A stretch of DNA of 64,000 bases from Thermococcus barossii (lineage in GTDB: Archaea; Methanobacteriota_B; Thermococci; Thermococcales; Thermococcaceae): the NCBI RefSeq assembly GCF_002214465.1, contig NZ_CP015101.1, positions 1,309,013-1,373,012 on the forward strand, written 5' to 3'. Below are positions 26,115 through 33,176 of the stretch, piece after piece (within the stretch, counting starts at the first letter, position 1; every line of letters begins with the position of its first letter). Made by a program: the position numbers and the translations under genes. Under the pieces are notes generated by a model. It searched no databases, was not told where the DNA came from, and saw only the letters and a program-made list of their open reading frames with translations.

Positions 26115-26981
26115 ATGAAGCCCCTGATAGGTATAATCGGTCAAATCGATCCTTCCAAAAACAGGCTCTTTCTTGACCGCAGGCACATTGAGAAAATCGC
26201 CACCGCGGGAGGCATCCCTGCGGTTTTTACCCTCGACTGCTCCCCTGAGGAGGTCCTCGAACACGTGGACGGGCTGCTGCTCATAGAGGGGCCCGACGTT
26301 CACCCGTACTTTTACGGCGAAGACCCATCGGGTGCGATAAAGTACGTTGACGTTGACAGGGACGAGTTCGAGATAAGGCTCGTGAAGATGGCCGTGGAGA
26401 AAGGGATTCCTATACTCGGCATTTCCCGCGGTATGCACGTGATAAACGTCGCCCTGGGAGGAACGCTCTACCAGGACTTAAACGACATCCCCAAGGCTAT
26501 AAAGCACGACTGGGACGTCGAGCTGATAGGACCCACCCAGCGGGTTCACGGCGTCAGGATAAAAACAAGCTCCACCCTCTACGAGATACTCAAGAACGAA
26601 CTGGACATCGGGGGCACCAACGAGGTCTATCTGCGCGTCAACAGTTTCCACCATCAGGCAGTCAAGAGGGTCGGGGAGGGAATTCGGCCGGTTGCCTACG
26701 CGGTCGATGGTTTGATAGAGGCCATTGAGGGAACCGAGGGCTTCATAATGGGCCTGCAGTGGCAGCCGGAGTACCTTCCCGAGATGGAAAGGGTCTTTGA
26801 GGCTTTCGTCAGGGCCGCCGCCGAGTATCGCCTCAGGAAGCTTGAACTGGAGAGGATCGAGATAGAGGCTGAAGTGAGGGAGGAGTTAAGAGAGCAGGCC
26901 CCAGGCTCTAAAGGGGAACCAGATGAGAGCCATCACAGCTCGGAAACGACCGATAACCCTCCCGACACGAACCAAATGTGA
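26115..26981 (+). CDS. Peptidase C26/class I glutamine amidotransferase homologue lacking the catalytic Cys and His
   Basis: A 288-residue protein with the gamma-glutamyl-GABA-hydrolase fold: LLIEGPDVHP, GISRGMHVINVALGG, VNSFHHQAVKRV and GLQWQPEY appear in the expected order. In active members the motifs read G-I-C-R-G and Q-W-H-P-E; here Ser104 replaces the nucleophilic Cys and Gln217 the catalytic His. The fold is kept but ordinary catalysis is not possible, so a regulatory or binding role is inferred. A charged tail of ~50 residues ends in an unusual SETTDNPPDTNQM. The 3' end overlaps the convergent radical SAM gene by 74 bp. ATG 26115 follows GGTGG. Confidence 0.75.
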   Translation: MKPLIGIIGQIDPSKNRLFLDRRHIEKIATAGGIPAVFTLDCSPEEVLEHVDGLLLIEGPDVHPYFYGEDPSGAIKYVDVDRDEFEIRLVKMAVEKGIPILGISRGMHVINVALGGTLYQDLNDIPKAIKHDWDVELIGPTQRVHGVRIKTSSTLYEILKNELDIGGTNEVYLRVNSFHHQAVKRVGEGIRPVAYAVDGLIEAIEGTEGFIMGLQWQPEYLPEMERVFEAFVRAAAEYRLRKLELERIEIEAEVREELREQAPGSKGEPDESHHSSETTDNPPDTNQM

Positions 26982-27750
26982 TTCCCTTCGCAGTTATCTT
27001 TTTCTCAGCCTCCTGGAGGATCTGAAGCCTCAGCTCACGCGGGAGATAGTGGTAGCCCCCTATTCTCTCCCCCCTCTCGTAAAGGGGCCAGAGCTTTTCC
27101 ATCAGCTCCGGGAACTTGGCGAACATCCTTGCCTTAGAATCCGGTCTGAGCTTGAGCGTTGAGACGGTTATGTGGCTCACGAAGCTTAAAGCGTCGAGGG
27201 TCTCGTCGAAATCCTCCCATGTGTAGAAGGGTATTATCGGGTCTATGCGCGCGTAAACGGGAATTCCGGCCTTCTTAGCCTTTTTGAGGGCCCGTATTCT
27301 CGACCTCGGCGAGGGTGCGTTCGGCTCCAGCATTTTTGCCTTGCGCTCATCGACGGTCGTCACGGTTACACCAACGGCACAGCGCAGCTCGCTCAGGATA
27401 TCTATATCGCGCTCAAAGATATCCGATTTCGTAAGGAGAAGGCAGCGGACGTCGTAGCGTTTGAAGAGCTTGAGAACCTGCCTGGTTATCCCCAGCTCGC
27501 GCTCCACCGTCGGGTAGGGGTCGGAGGAGTAGGAGAGCGCTATGATGTATCTTTTATCGAACCTTCTGAGCTCCCGCTCCAGCTTTGGCAGGAGCCCCTC
27601 CTTCGTCCTCACGCGGAAGGCGTTGGGAATGTAACCCGTTATATAGCAGTAAACGCACGCGTGGTCGCAGCCGGTGTAGACGTTGAGAGTGTACTTAAAC
27701 GGACAGGTGCAGAGCTTTGCCTTCCAGGGGTCGAAGGGCCTGATATACAT
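26908..27750 (-). CDS. Radical SAM protein, SPL/Rv2578c-like
   Basis: A 280-residue radical SAM enzyme. The cluster motif is TGCDHACVYCY (about residues 27-37), the Cys-x3-Cys-x2-Cys pattern; LLLTKSDIFERD and RIDPIIPFYTW are typical SPL-family segments. Members of this group include spore-photoproduct-lyase-like proteins of unknown substrate. A C-terminal FGSCREGY motif adds a further Cys, as in relatives. The conserved C-terminus supports translation through the 74-bp overlap with the convergent gene. Confidence 0.85.
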   Translation of the reverse strand: MYIRPFDPWKAKLCTCPFKYTLNVYTGCDHACVYCYITGYIPNAFRVRTKEGLLPKLERELRRFDKRYIIALSYSSDPYPTVERELGITRQVLKLFKRYDVRCLLLTKSDIFERDIDILSELRCAVGVTVTTVDERKAKMLEPNAPSPRSRIRALKKAKKAGIPVYARIDPIIPFYTWEDFDETLDALSFVSHITVSTLKLRPDSKARMFAKFPELMEKLWPLYERGERIGGYHYLPRELRLQILQEAEKKITAKGITFGSCREGYRSFPSCDGSHLVPL

Positions 27751-27808
27751 GTTCCTGCCTACGAAAAGTCCTTAAAAGGAATTGCGCTTACACGAACGGG
27801 TGAAAAAT

Positions 27809-28216
27809 GTGACAGATGAAGTTAGGGGACGCGTAAAGTGGGTCGAGAACATGCAGTTCGTTGGGAAGATGGACACGGACCAGTGCGCGATAATCCTCGG
27901 CGATGGGGGCATAAGCCCCATGAAGCTCCTCCTCCTGAGCGTTGCGGGCTGCACCGCCTACGATGTGGTAATGATTCTCCAGAAGATGCGCGAGCCGATC
28001 GAGGGGCTGGAGGTCGAGATATCCGGTGAGAGGCGCGAAGAACACCCTCGCATATACAAAAAGGTTCACCTGCACTACAAAATCCACGGCGATGTGAGTG
28101 AGGAGAAGGCCAAGCGCGCCATAGAACTGAGCCAGGACAAGTACTGCTCCGCCTCAGCCCACGTGAAGCTCAGCGGGGCAGAGGTTACGTACTCCTTCGA
28201 GATAATCAGGGATTAG
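27809..28216 (+). CDS. OsmC/Ohr-family protein
   Basis: A 135-residue OsmC-fold protein. The two redox Cys residues are in SVAGCTAYDVVMI and DKYCSASAHVKLSG. Family members reduce organic hydroperoxides with thiols. The GTG start at 27809 (VTDEVRGRVKW) has GGTGA five bases upstream; an in-frame TTG at 27782 has no such site. It is divergent from the radical SAM gene, with a short shared promoter region. Confidence 0.88.
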   Translation: MTDEVRGRVKWVENMQFVGKMDTDQCAIILGDGGISPMKLLLLSVAGCTAYDVVMILQKMREPIEGLEVEISGERREEHPRIYKKVHLHYKIHGDVSEEKAKRAIELSQDKYCSASAHVKLSGAEVTYSFEIIRD

Positions 28217-28255
28217 GTTTTTAACCTCCCCCTCTCCCTTTCCTCGGGTGGTGAC

Positions 28256-28897
28256 GTGATAGAGCTGATCAAGTACTTTGTGATACTCTACGGCGGGCTG
28301 TTCGCGATAACGAATCCAGTCGGAGCGGTGCCGGTGTTTCTTGGAGTCACCCACGACCTCTCCAGGGAGGAAAGGCACGAGATAGCCACAAAAACAGCGC
28401 TAACCGTTCTCCTCACACTCGTCACATTCGCACTGGTGGGGGAATGGATATTCAGGTTCTTCGGGTCGAGCGTCGATGCGTTCGCGATAGCAGGAGGGAT
28501 ACTCCTCTTCAAGATGGCGATGGACATGCTCTCGGGCAGGCTCTCGACGGTCAAGATAAGCAAGGAAGAAACCGAGGAGTTCAGCGAGGAAGTGGTCACG
28601 CTGGAGGAAGTTGCCATAATTCCGCTCGCCATACCCCTCATCTCGGGGCCCGGTGCGATAACCACCGTGATGATATACATGGCCAAGAGCGGTACGATTC
28701 CGGAGAAGGCCGTCGTCATAGCCAGCATAGGGGCGATAGCGGCAACAGTCTGGCTGGTCCTCTGCTCCTCCAACAGGATACAGGAGAGGCTCGGAAGGGT
28801 GGGGATAAAGGTCATGACGAGGATGATGGGTCTGATACTCACCTCGATGGCCGTCCAGATGATAATCAACGGCATCAAGGGGGCCTTCGGGCTTTAG
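28256..28897 (+). CDS. MarC-family integral membrane protein
   Basis: A 213-residue protein with six predicted membrane helices. The ITNPVGAVPVFLG signature lies in the first helix region, and PLAIPLISGPGAITTVMIY in the middle; both define MarC/UPF0056. The function of the family is unsettled (it was once thought to confer multiple antibiotic resistance in Escherichia coli). The GTG start follows GGTGGTGA. The gene is monocistronic. Confidence 0.88.
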   Translation: MIELIKYFVILYGGLFAITNPVGAVPVFLGVTHDLSREERHEIATKTALTVLLTLVTFALVGEWIFRFFGSSVDAFAIAGGILLFKMAMDMLSGRLSTVKISKEETEEFSEEVVTLEEVAIIPLAIPLISGPGAITTVMIYMAKSGTIPEKAVVIASIGAIAATVWLVLCSSNRIQERLGRVGIKVMTRMMGLILTSMAVQMIINGIKGAFGL

Positions 28898-28937
28898 CGT
28901 TTCACGGTTTTATTGCCTGGGACTTAAATTTTATAAC

Positions 28938-29150
28938 TTGATTTTGGCCAGGTTTTCACTTCTTGTGATAGGAAGAGTTAAATAGTTCAACGGCATATTT
29001 TGTAATGCTATTCCCATTGGAGGTGTAGGTTACGAGCCGGAAAGCCGCGGCAGTATCACTTATCGGCCCCTTCTGTTAGAGGGGTCGTAACGGCAGCACC
29101 GGTTGACAAACCCGAGGCAGTACCCCTGGCGACCGTCACCAACATGCAAG
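28938..29150 (+). pseudogene. Decayed 5' fragment of a second C39-like secreted protein gene, with its promoter
   Basis: The promoter, leader and ribosome-binding site match 20531-20625 almost exactly, but the coding part is broken. The GTG start position reads gttacg, a TAG stop occurs near 29077, and the frame shifts before the still readable GVVTAAPVDKPEAVPLATVT (compare GIVTAAPVEKPEAVPLTTVK in the intact copy). Similarity ends at about 29150. The rest of the gene is absent and the partner gene follows within 35 bp, so an internal deletion removed most of the protein. Confidence 0.75.
28954..28970 (+). promoter_or_regulatory. Second copy of the Tgr-type box
   Basis: TTTCAC-TTCTT-GTGATA, upstream of TTAAATAG (28978-28985). 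It keeps both half-sites of the copy at 20548-20564 and differs only in the spacer. Confidence 0.5.
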
Positions 29151-29184
29151 AGCGGACCGGAACCATTATCCAGAGGCGATACAG

Positions 29185-30047
29185 TTGAACGGTAGAACTA
29201 TCACAAAACTGCTCATACTTTCCATTATTCTACTCTTTCTTGCGGTGGTGTTGTATTCCAAAATGCCCATCCGAGAGACAGAACAGGATGAAGGTTTAAA
29301 GAATTGTCTCCTAACTTCGAACGCAACCTACTGGCCCTCAATGCCCGTGGTAACTGTTCACCGCTATCTACCAAACGGGTCGGTTATAGAGTATGAGGAG
29401 AGCTTTACCCCGTGGCCCAATGAAGATAAGGGCTTTATGTGATCGAAGACTGGGCTGAGGAACTGGGGATAAACCCACCGTGCTACATCACCAAGGCTAC
29501 AGGAAAGGCGGTGCTGGAAGCGGAAGGGAAAGCTGGCTATGGTCTTTTCCTTCGGTGGAGAGTCAAAAACGATGGGAACTCTTGGAGCGATTTGAAAAGG
29601 ATTGACAAACGAAAAGAGACCCCTGTCTCCGCGGGTTCAGTGAGGATAGCAGTTTACACGATACCGATATCCAGTGGAAGCTGGGAAATCGAGGCTGGTG
29701 AGCTCTTGGAGAACCCCTACTGGTTCAACAGCACCGGTGGAGGCCGGTTTGTCTCCGCGTGGTTCAATGGAACGTGCGCTTGTAAGCCAGAGGAAATCGT
29801 AGAGACCACCCTTAAGAAAATCAAATCTGCCGGCTTCAAAGAAAAGGAACATGGGGAAATCTTGGAAACAGAAGCGCTAAAACCCATATATTCAGCTTTC
29901 TTCGTTAGAGATAATCAGTATCTGTACATTGAGTTCGTTGAAGTTAAAAGCATGAACCTGATGAGAGTTCTCATGATAATGGGCGACGAAGAGACAGTCA
30001 AGGCATACGCGGAGGCCTTCACAGCGGGAAGCATCGGAGAAGGGTGA
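29185..30047 (+). pseudogene. Exported Cys-containing protein, paralogue of the 21939 gene, interrupted by a frameshift
   Basis: Two frames together make one single-domain paralogue. The first (29185-29442, TTG start) has an anchor helix at about residues 8-25 and ends ...NEDKGFM. The second (29439-30047) continues EDWAEELGINPPCYI, a CACKPEEIVETT segment and the closing YLYIEFVEVKSMNLMRVLMIMG. In the intact paralogue the corresponding segments are contiguous (EDWPSALGIAPPCF), so one base has been lost near 29437. The frames overlap as GTGA, so limited reinitiation cannot be excluded. The last ~75 bases are nearly identical to the 3' end of the 21939 gene. Confidence 0.65.
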
Positions 30048-30106
30048 GGTTTCCCCTCCACCGGCACATTTTTTAGCCGGAGGTTCAACTTTTCACGGTG
30101 TTGAAA

Positions 30107-30388
30107 ATGCGCGGAGACCTGATTCGTGTTCTCAGCTCAGTTGAGGAGAAGGCCAACGAGCTGAAGCTCGACGGCTACGAGCCGGACGTTGTCCTCCTGG
30201 GAAGGGAAGCCTACGAGTTCATAAGAGAGCAGATAAACGAGGAGTTCGGCGACGAGGAGGAGGTTTTCGAGCTCTCTGGTCTAAAGATACGCATGCTCGA
30301 CGAGCTCGGAGGGGATGCAGTTGTCATCGACAGCAAGGCACTCGGCCTCGGTCTCGGCGGGGCGAAGAGGTTTAGGGTCGTCCTATAA
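30107..30388 (+). CDS. Small conserved hypothetical protein (93 aa), possibly DUF1884-like
   Basis: A small protein with an N-terminal helix (VLSSVEEKANELKLDG), a DVVLLGREAYEFIREQINEEFG-type central helix (given in part), and a C-terminal strand ending in a Gly-rich LGLGLGGAKRFRVVL. It resembles the small alpha/beta proteins of Thermococcales grouped as DUF1884, but I am not certain of the family. ATG 30107 is six bases from GGTG. It overlaps the convergent citG-like gene by 17 bp at the 3' end. Confidence 0.6.
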   Translation: MRGDLIRVLSSVEEKANELKLDGYEPDVVLLGREAYEFIREQINEEFGDEEEVFELSGLKIRMLDELGGDAVVIDSKALGLGLGGAKRFRVVL

Positions 30389-31298
30389 CTCCCCAGACCT
30401 TTCCGTTTCTCATTTCCACCCTCAGCCCCCTCAAGACGAGAAGGCTGAGCGAGACGGCCATTATATCGGCTAAACTGCCGGGGTTCCTCAGGTCCCCTTT
30501 ATCCCGCATGAATGCATCGAACTCTTCGATGCCCATCTTTCCCTCAAGGACTTTCCCGGCGTTCTCCTGAACGAGCCTCGCCTCTTCGATGCCGGCCTTC
30601 CTAACTATCAGCGTGTCGAGGTTATGGGCAAGAAGCTCGAGGAATGCCCTGAGCACGGCCTCCTCCAGCGGGAGCTCCTTTATTAGCTCGTAGAGCCTTC
30701 CAAAGGTGGAGTAGCTCAGCTCGTACTCCTTGAGCCACTCGCAGAATATCATCTCGCGCTCACAGCTTACCTCGGCGAGCCTGGACAGGTTCACCCCGTC
30801 TTGAAAGAGCTCCCTGAAGGAATCGTCGCTGTAAACGTCGTACTTGACCCCGGAGGGGATTCCCTTGGGGTTGGCTATCCTTATCGCCCGGTAGAGCTCC
30901 ATCGTGTCCCTGACCGTTGATTCGTCGATGAGGAGCTTGGCCTTCTCCCTGGCGTCGAGCATGTTCCTCCCAATGCCCAGCCCCATGATTAGAGGGATCG
31001 AAAGGGCTATGATCCCGAAGTTGGGGTTGGCGTCCTGAGCCTCGCGCGATGCCTGAACCGCCCTCTTTATCAGCTCCCCGATTCCAGCTTCCCGGGGCTC
31101 AAGGATACCCTTCCTGAGTAACTCTGCGGTCTTTATCGCCTCGTAGTAAACGCCGAGGACAGAAGTCTCGGCGAAGAGGAAGTGGTAGAACGTCAGGTCG
31201 TCAAAGTCCCTAAAGCGGCTCACGTTGCCCGGCTTTGGAAGGGCCGCCTCAAGGAGGGGGCCAAGGGTGAAAGCCCGGATTATTCGCCATCTCTCCAT
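30372..31298 (-). CDS. Triphosphoribosyl-dephospho-CoA synthase family protein (CitG/MdcB-like)
   Basis: A 308-residue all-alpha protein. The defining elements LEAALPKPGNVSRFRDF, NPNFGIIALSIPLIMG, and HNLDTLIVRKAG are those of CitG/MdcB, which make the precursor of the citrate- or malonate-lyase prosthetic group from ATP and dephospho-CoA. No citrate or malonate lyase genes are present here, so the biochemical role in this organism is uncertain. It is the last gene of a pspC-orf-citG operon, starting one base before the upstream stop codon ends. Confidence 0.8.
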   Translation of the reverse strand: MERWRIIRAFTLGPLLEAALPKPGNVSRFRDFDDLTFYHFLFAETSVLGVYYEAIKTAELLRKGILEPREAGIGELIKRAVQASREAQDANPNFGIIALSIPLIMGLGIGRNMLDAREKAKLLIDESTVRDTMELYRAIRIANPKGIPSGVKYDVYSDDSFRELFQDGVNLSRLAEVSCEREMIFCEWLKEYELSYSTFGRLYELIKELPLEEAVLRAFLELLAHNLDTLIVRKAGIEEARLVQENAGKVLEGKMGIEEFDAFMRDKGDLRNPGSLADIMAVSLSLLVLRGLRVEMRNGKVWGVIGRP

Positions 31299-31526
31299 TC
31301 AGACCACCAGGTACAGGAGCAGGTAGATGAGATAGAGGAGCAGCACCAGTCTGCGGGCGGCTCTCCTGGTCAGCATGTAGAGTCCAAAGGCTATGAGCGT
31401 AACGCCCCAGAAGGCGTCCTTTATGTAAGGTGCGTACGGCCTGAGCCAGTCGAGGAAGGTCGGCTGAAATTCCTTGAGGAGCAGGAGGAAGCCAAGGAAA
31501 ACCAGAATCAAGCCAAAGGTTCTCAT
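31299..31526 (-). CDS. Small two-helix membrane protein (75 aa)
   Basis: Unrecognised. Two hydrophobic helices are visible, at about residues 3-20 (FGLILVFLGFLLLL) and 33-50 (AFWGVTLIAFGLYML), followed by RRAARR and a third hydrophobic stretch at the C-terminus (LVLLLYLIYLLLYLVV). ATG 31526 sits after GGGGTGAT, which overlaps the PspC stop codon; GTG 31535 is an alternative. Placement next to PspC suggests an envelope-related role. Confidence 0.6.
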   Translation of the reverse strand: MRTFGLILVFLGFLLLLKEFQPTFLDWLRPYAPYIKDAFWGVTLIAFGLYMLTRRAARRLVLLLYLIYLLLYLVV

Positions 31527-31531
31527 CTCAA

Positions 31532-31960
31532 TCACCCCTCACTAAAGAGTATTATTCCTATAACGAGGAAGGCCACCGCCAGCAGCGTTCTGAAGTCCAC
31601 CGCAGGCAGGAGGAACGGCATGAAAGGGCCGGCCAGCAGTATTGCGCCCAGCACTATCAGCAGGAGGGCGATTGCCTTCGAGTTTTCGTTTCCGGAGAAG
31701 ACCTCCCCCAGCCTTTCCCCCGTCTCGTCCACCAGGTTTCCGAGCCTGTCTGCCAGGGGTTCCTCAGCCTCCTCGCCCTCCTCGGGTATTATGAGCGCCG
31801 CAAGGAAGTAGAGCAATGTCATGGCGACGGGGTTGAACACCAGAAGAACCACGAAGATCAGCCTTACAAGGGTGGGGTCAACGTTGAGGTGCTCGGCTAT
31901 GCCGCCGAGTACACCGAGGAGGATTCTCTTCTCCTTTGACCGCATGAGTTTCTCAGCCAT
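31532..31960 (-). CDS. PspC-domain membrane protein
   Basis: A 142-residue protein whose N-terminal PspC domain is clear: LMRSKEKRILLGVLGGIAEHLNVD and then LVRLIFVVLLVFNPVAMTLLYF, ending in ALIIPEE. A charged linker (~70-100) and two further hydrophobic helices follow. PspC proteins belong to phage-shock-type envelope-stress systems in bacteria; the archaeal role is unknown. ATG 31960 follows GGTGGGG; the upstream in-frame extension would cover the promoter region. Confidence 0.82.
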   Translation of the reverse strand: MAEKLMRSKEKRILLGVLGGIAEHLNVDPTLVRLIFVVLLVFNPVAMTLLYFLAALIIPEEGEEAEEPLADRLGNLVDETGERLGEVFSGNENSKAIALLLIVLGAILLAGPFMPFLLPAVDFRTLLAVAFLVIGIILFSEG

Positions 31961-32033
31961 TATCCCCACCGAGAAAGAGGAAACTGAAGGGCTTAAAAAC
32001 TCATCCCTCAACCGTTAAAAGAAAAGCTGAAGG

Positions 32034-32534
32034 TCAGCGGAGGAGCTTAACGAACTCCCTCATCCAGGCGTATAGATCTCCCGGGTGCCTTGAGCTGACC
32101 CAGTTGCCGTCCACGACCACCGGCTCGTCCACCCACTCGGCCCCGGCGTTTCTCACGTCGTCTCTGATGGTTACCGTGCTCGTTCCCTTCCTGCCCTTCA
32201 GCACGCCAGCCGAGATGAGTATCTGCGGCCCGTGGCAGATGCTCGCCACCGGCTTTCCGGCCTCGAACATCCTCCTGGTTATCTCGACGGCCTTCTCGTT
32301 GAGCCTTACCCTTTCCGGGGCCTTTCCTCCCGGCAGAACGAGGGCATCGAACTCGTCCGGGTCAACCTCGTCAAAGGCGAGTTTTGCCTCCACGAGATAG
32401 CCGTGCTTGCCGGTTATGGTGCCCCTCTTGAAGCTCGCCACGTAAACCTCGTGCCCTTCCTCCATCAGCCTGTGGAGGGGGTAGATAAGCTCCAGGTCTT
32501 CGAACTCGTCCGCACTGAGAAACAGCACCTTCAT
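32034..32534 (-). CDS. pfpI: PfpI-type intracellular protease/deglycase (DJ-1 superfamily)
   Basis: A 166-residue protein matching Pyrococcus furiosus PfpI over its whole length. The nucleophile Cys100 and His101 are in SICHGPQILISAGV, and the conserved Glu is at position ~12 in FEDLELIYP. PfpI forms hexamers with ATP-independent protease activity; DJ-1 relatives also act as deglycases. The C-terminal WVSSRHPGDLYAWMREFVK is characteristic. ATG 32534 follows GGTGTT; the five additional upstream codons lack support. Confidence 0.95.
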   Translation of the reverse strand: MKVLFLSADEFEDLELIYPLHRLMEEGHEVYVASFKRGTITGKHGYLVEAKLAFDEVDPDEFDALVLPGGKAPERVRLNEKAVEITRRMFEAGKPVASICHGPQILISAGVLKGRKGTSTVTIRDDVRNAGAEWVDEPVVVDGNWVSSRHPGDLYAWMREFVKLLR

Positions 32535-32607
32535 ATCGAACACCCCCACTCAAACGCCTGGAGAAAATAGAAAGGGGGCACTTATAAGGATTTTTGGGCA
32601 GAAGTGG

Positions 32608-33060
32608 TCAGAGCGGCAGCTCGGTGGTCTCCTTGTGGACCTTGAGGACGACCATGGTGTGGGTTGCAACGACGCCTTCAATCTCGCCGATGGTGTCGAG
32701 GAACTCGTTGAGCTCCTCGCTTCCACGGGTTCTTATCTTGACGAGCATGTCGTAATCGCCGGTGGTCTCGAAAATCTCAACGATTTCCGGGTACTTTCTG
32801 AGCTCGTTCGCCACGTGGGAGTACTTCCCCGCCTTGGCCTTGATAAGTATGAACGCCAGAATCTTGAAGCCAAGTGACCCGGGATCGAGTATGACCGTGA
32901 ACTTCTTTATTATCCCGCGCTCCTTCAGCTTTTTAATCCTCTCGTAAACGGTGGATTCGGCGAGATTAACCTCCTTGGATATCTCCCTCAGGGGCGTTCT
33001 GCTGTTCTTTTGGAGTATGGCGAGAATCTTTCTGTCCACATCGTCCAAACCCGTTCGCAT
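32608..33060 (-). CDS. Lrp/AsnC (feast/famine) regulator, FL11-like
   Basis: A 150-residue regulator. The N-terminal helix-turn-helix is TPLREISKEVNLAESTVYERIKKL (the AESTVYERI recognition helix around residue 35). The C-terminal RAM domain contains SHVANELRKYPEIVEIFETTGDYDM, which senses an amino acid. It resembles P. horikoshii FL11 (PH1592), which binds lysine and represses many promoters. ATG 33060 follows GGTGAT. A near-consensus FL11 site lies in its own promoter, fitting autoregulation, and the same 120-bp gap drives the divergent GTPase gene. Confidence 0.88.
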   Translation of the reverse strand: MRTGLDDVDRKILAILQKNSRTPLREISKEVNLAESTVYERIKKLKERGIIKKFTVILDPGSLGFKILAFILIKAKAGKYSHVANELRKYPEIVEIFETTGDYDMLVKIRTRGSEELNEFLDTIGEIEGVVATHTMVVLKVHKETTELPL

Positions 33061-33075
33061 GAGCATCACCGCCTG

Positions 33076-33103
33076 TAAAAAATTTTCGGAAGATTTTATA
33101 AAC
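33076..33103 (-). promoter_or_regulatory. Autoregulatory FL11-type site and TATA box
   Basis: The 13-mer at 33076-33088 reads TAAAAAATTTTCG on the plus strand, 11 of 13 matches to the feast/famine consensus TGAAAWWWTTTCA. It lies between the regulator's TATA box (minus strand TTTATAAAAT, about 33094-33103) and its start codon, so binding would block initiation. Confidence 0.45.
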
Positions 33104-33124
33104 TTGCCGATTTCAAAACCACAG

Positions 33125-33134
33125 TGTTTATAAA
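33125..33134 (+). promoter_or_regulatory. TATA box of the DRG-family GTPase gene
   Basis: gTTTATAAAA lies about 45 bp upstream of the ATG at 33177, leaving a short leader with GGAGGG. Confidence 0.45.
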
Positions 33135-33176
33135 ACGCCCTTCGCCTCTTAATTCAGAGCTTCTGGAGGGTCAGTG

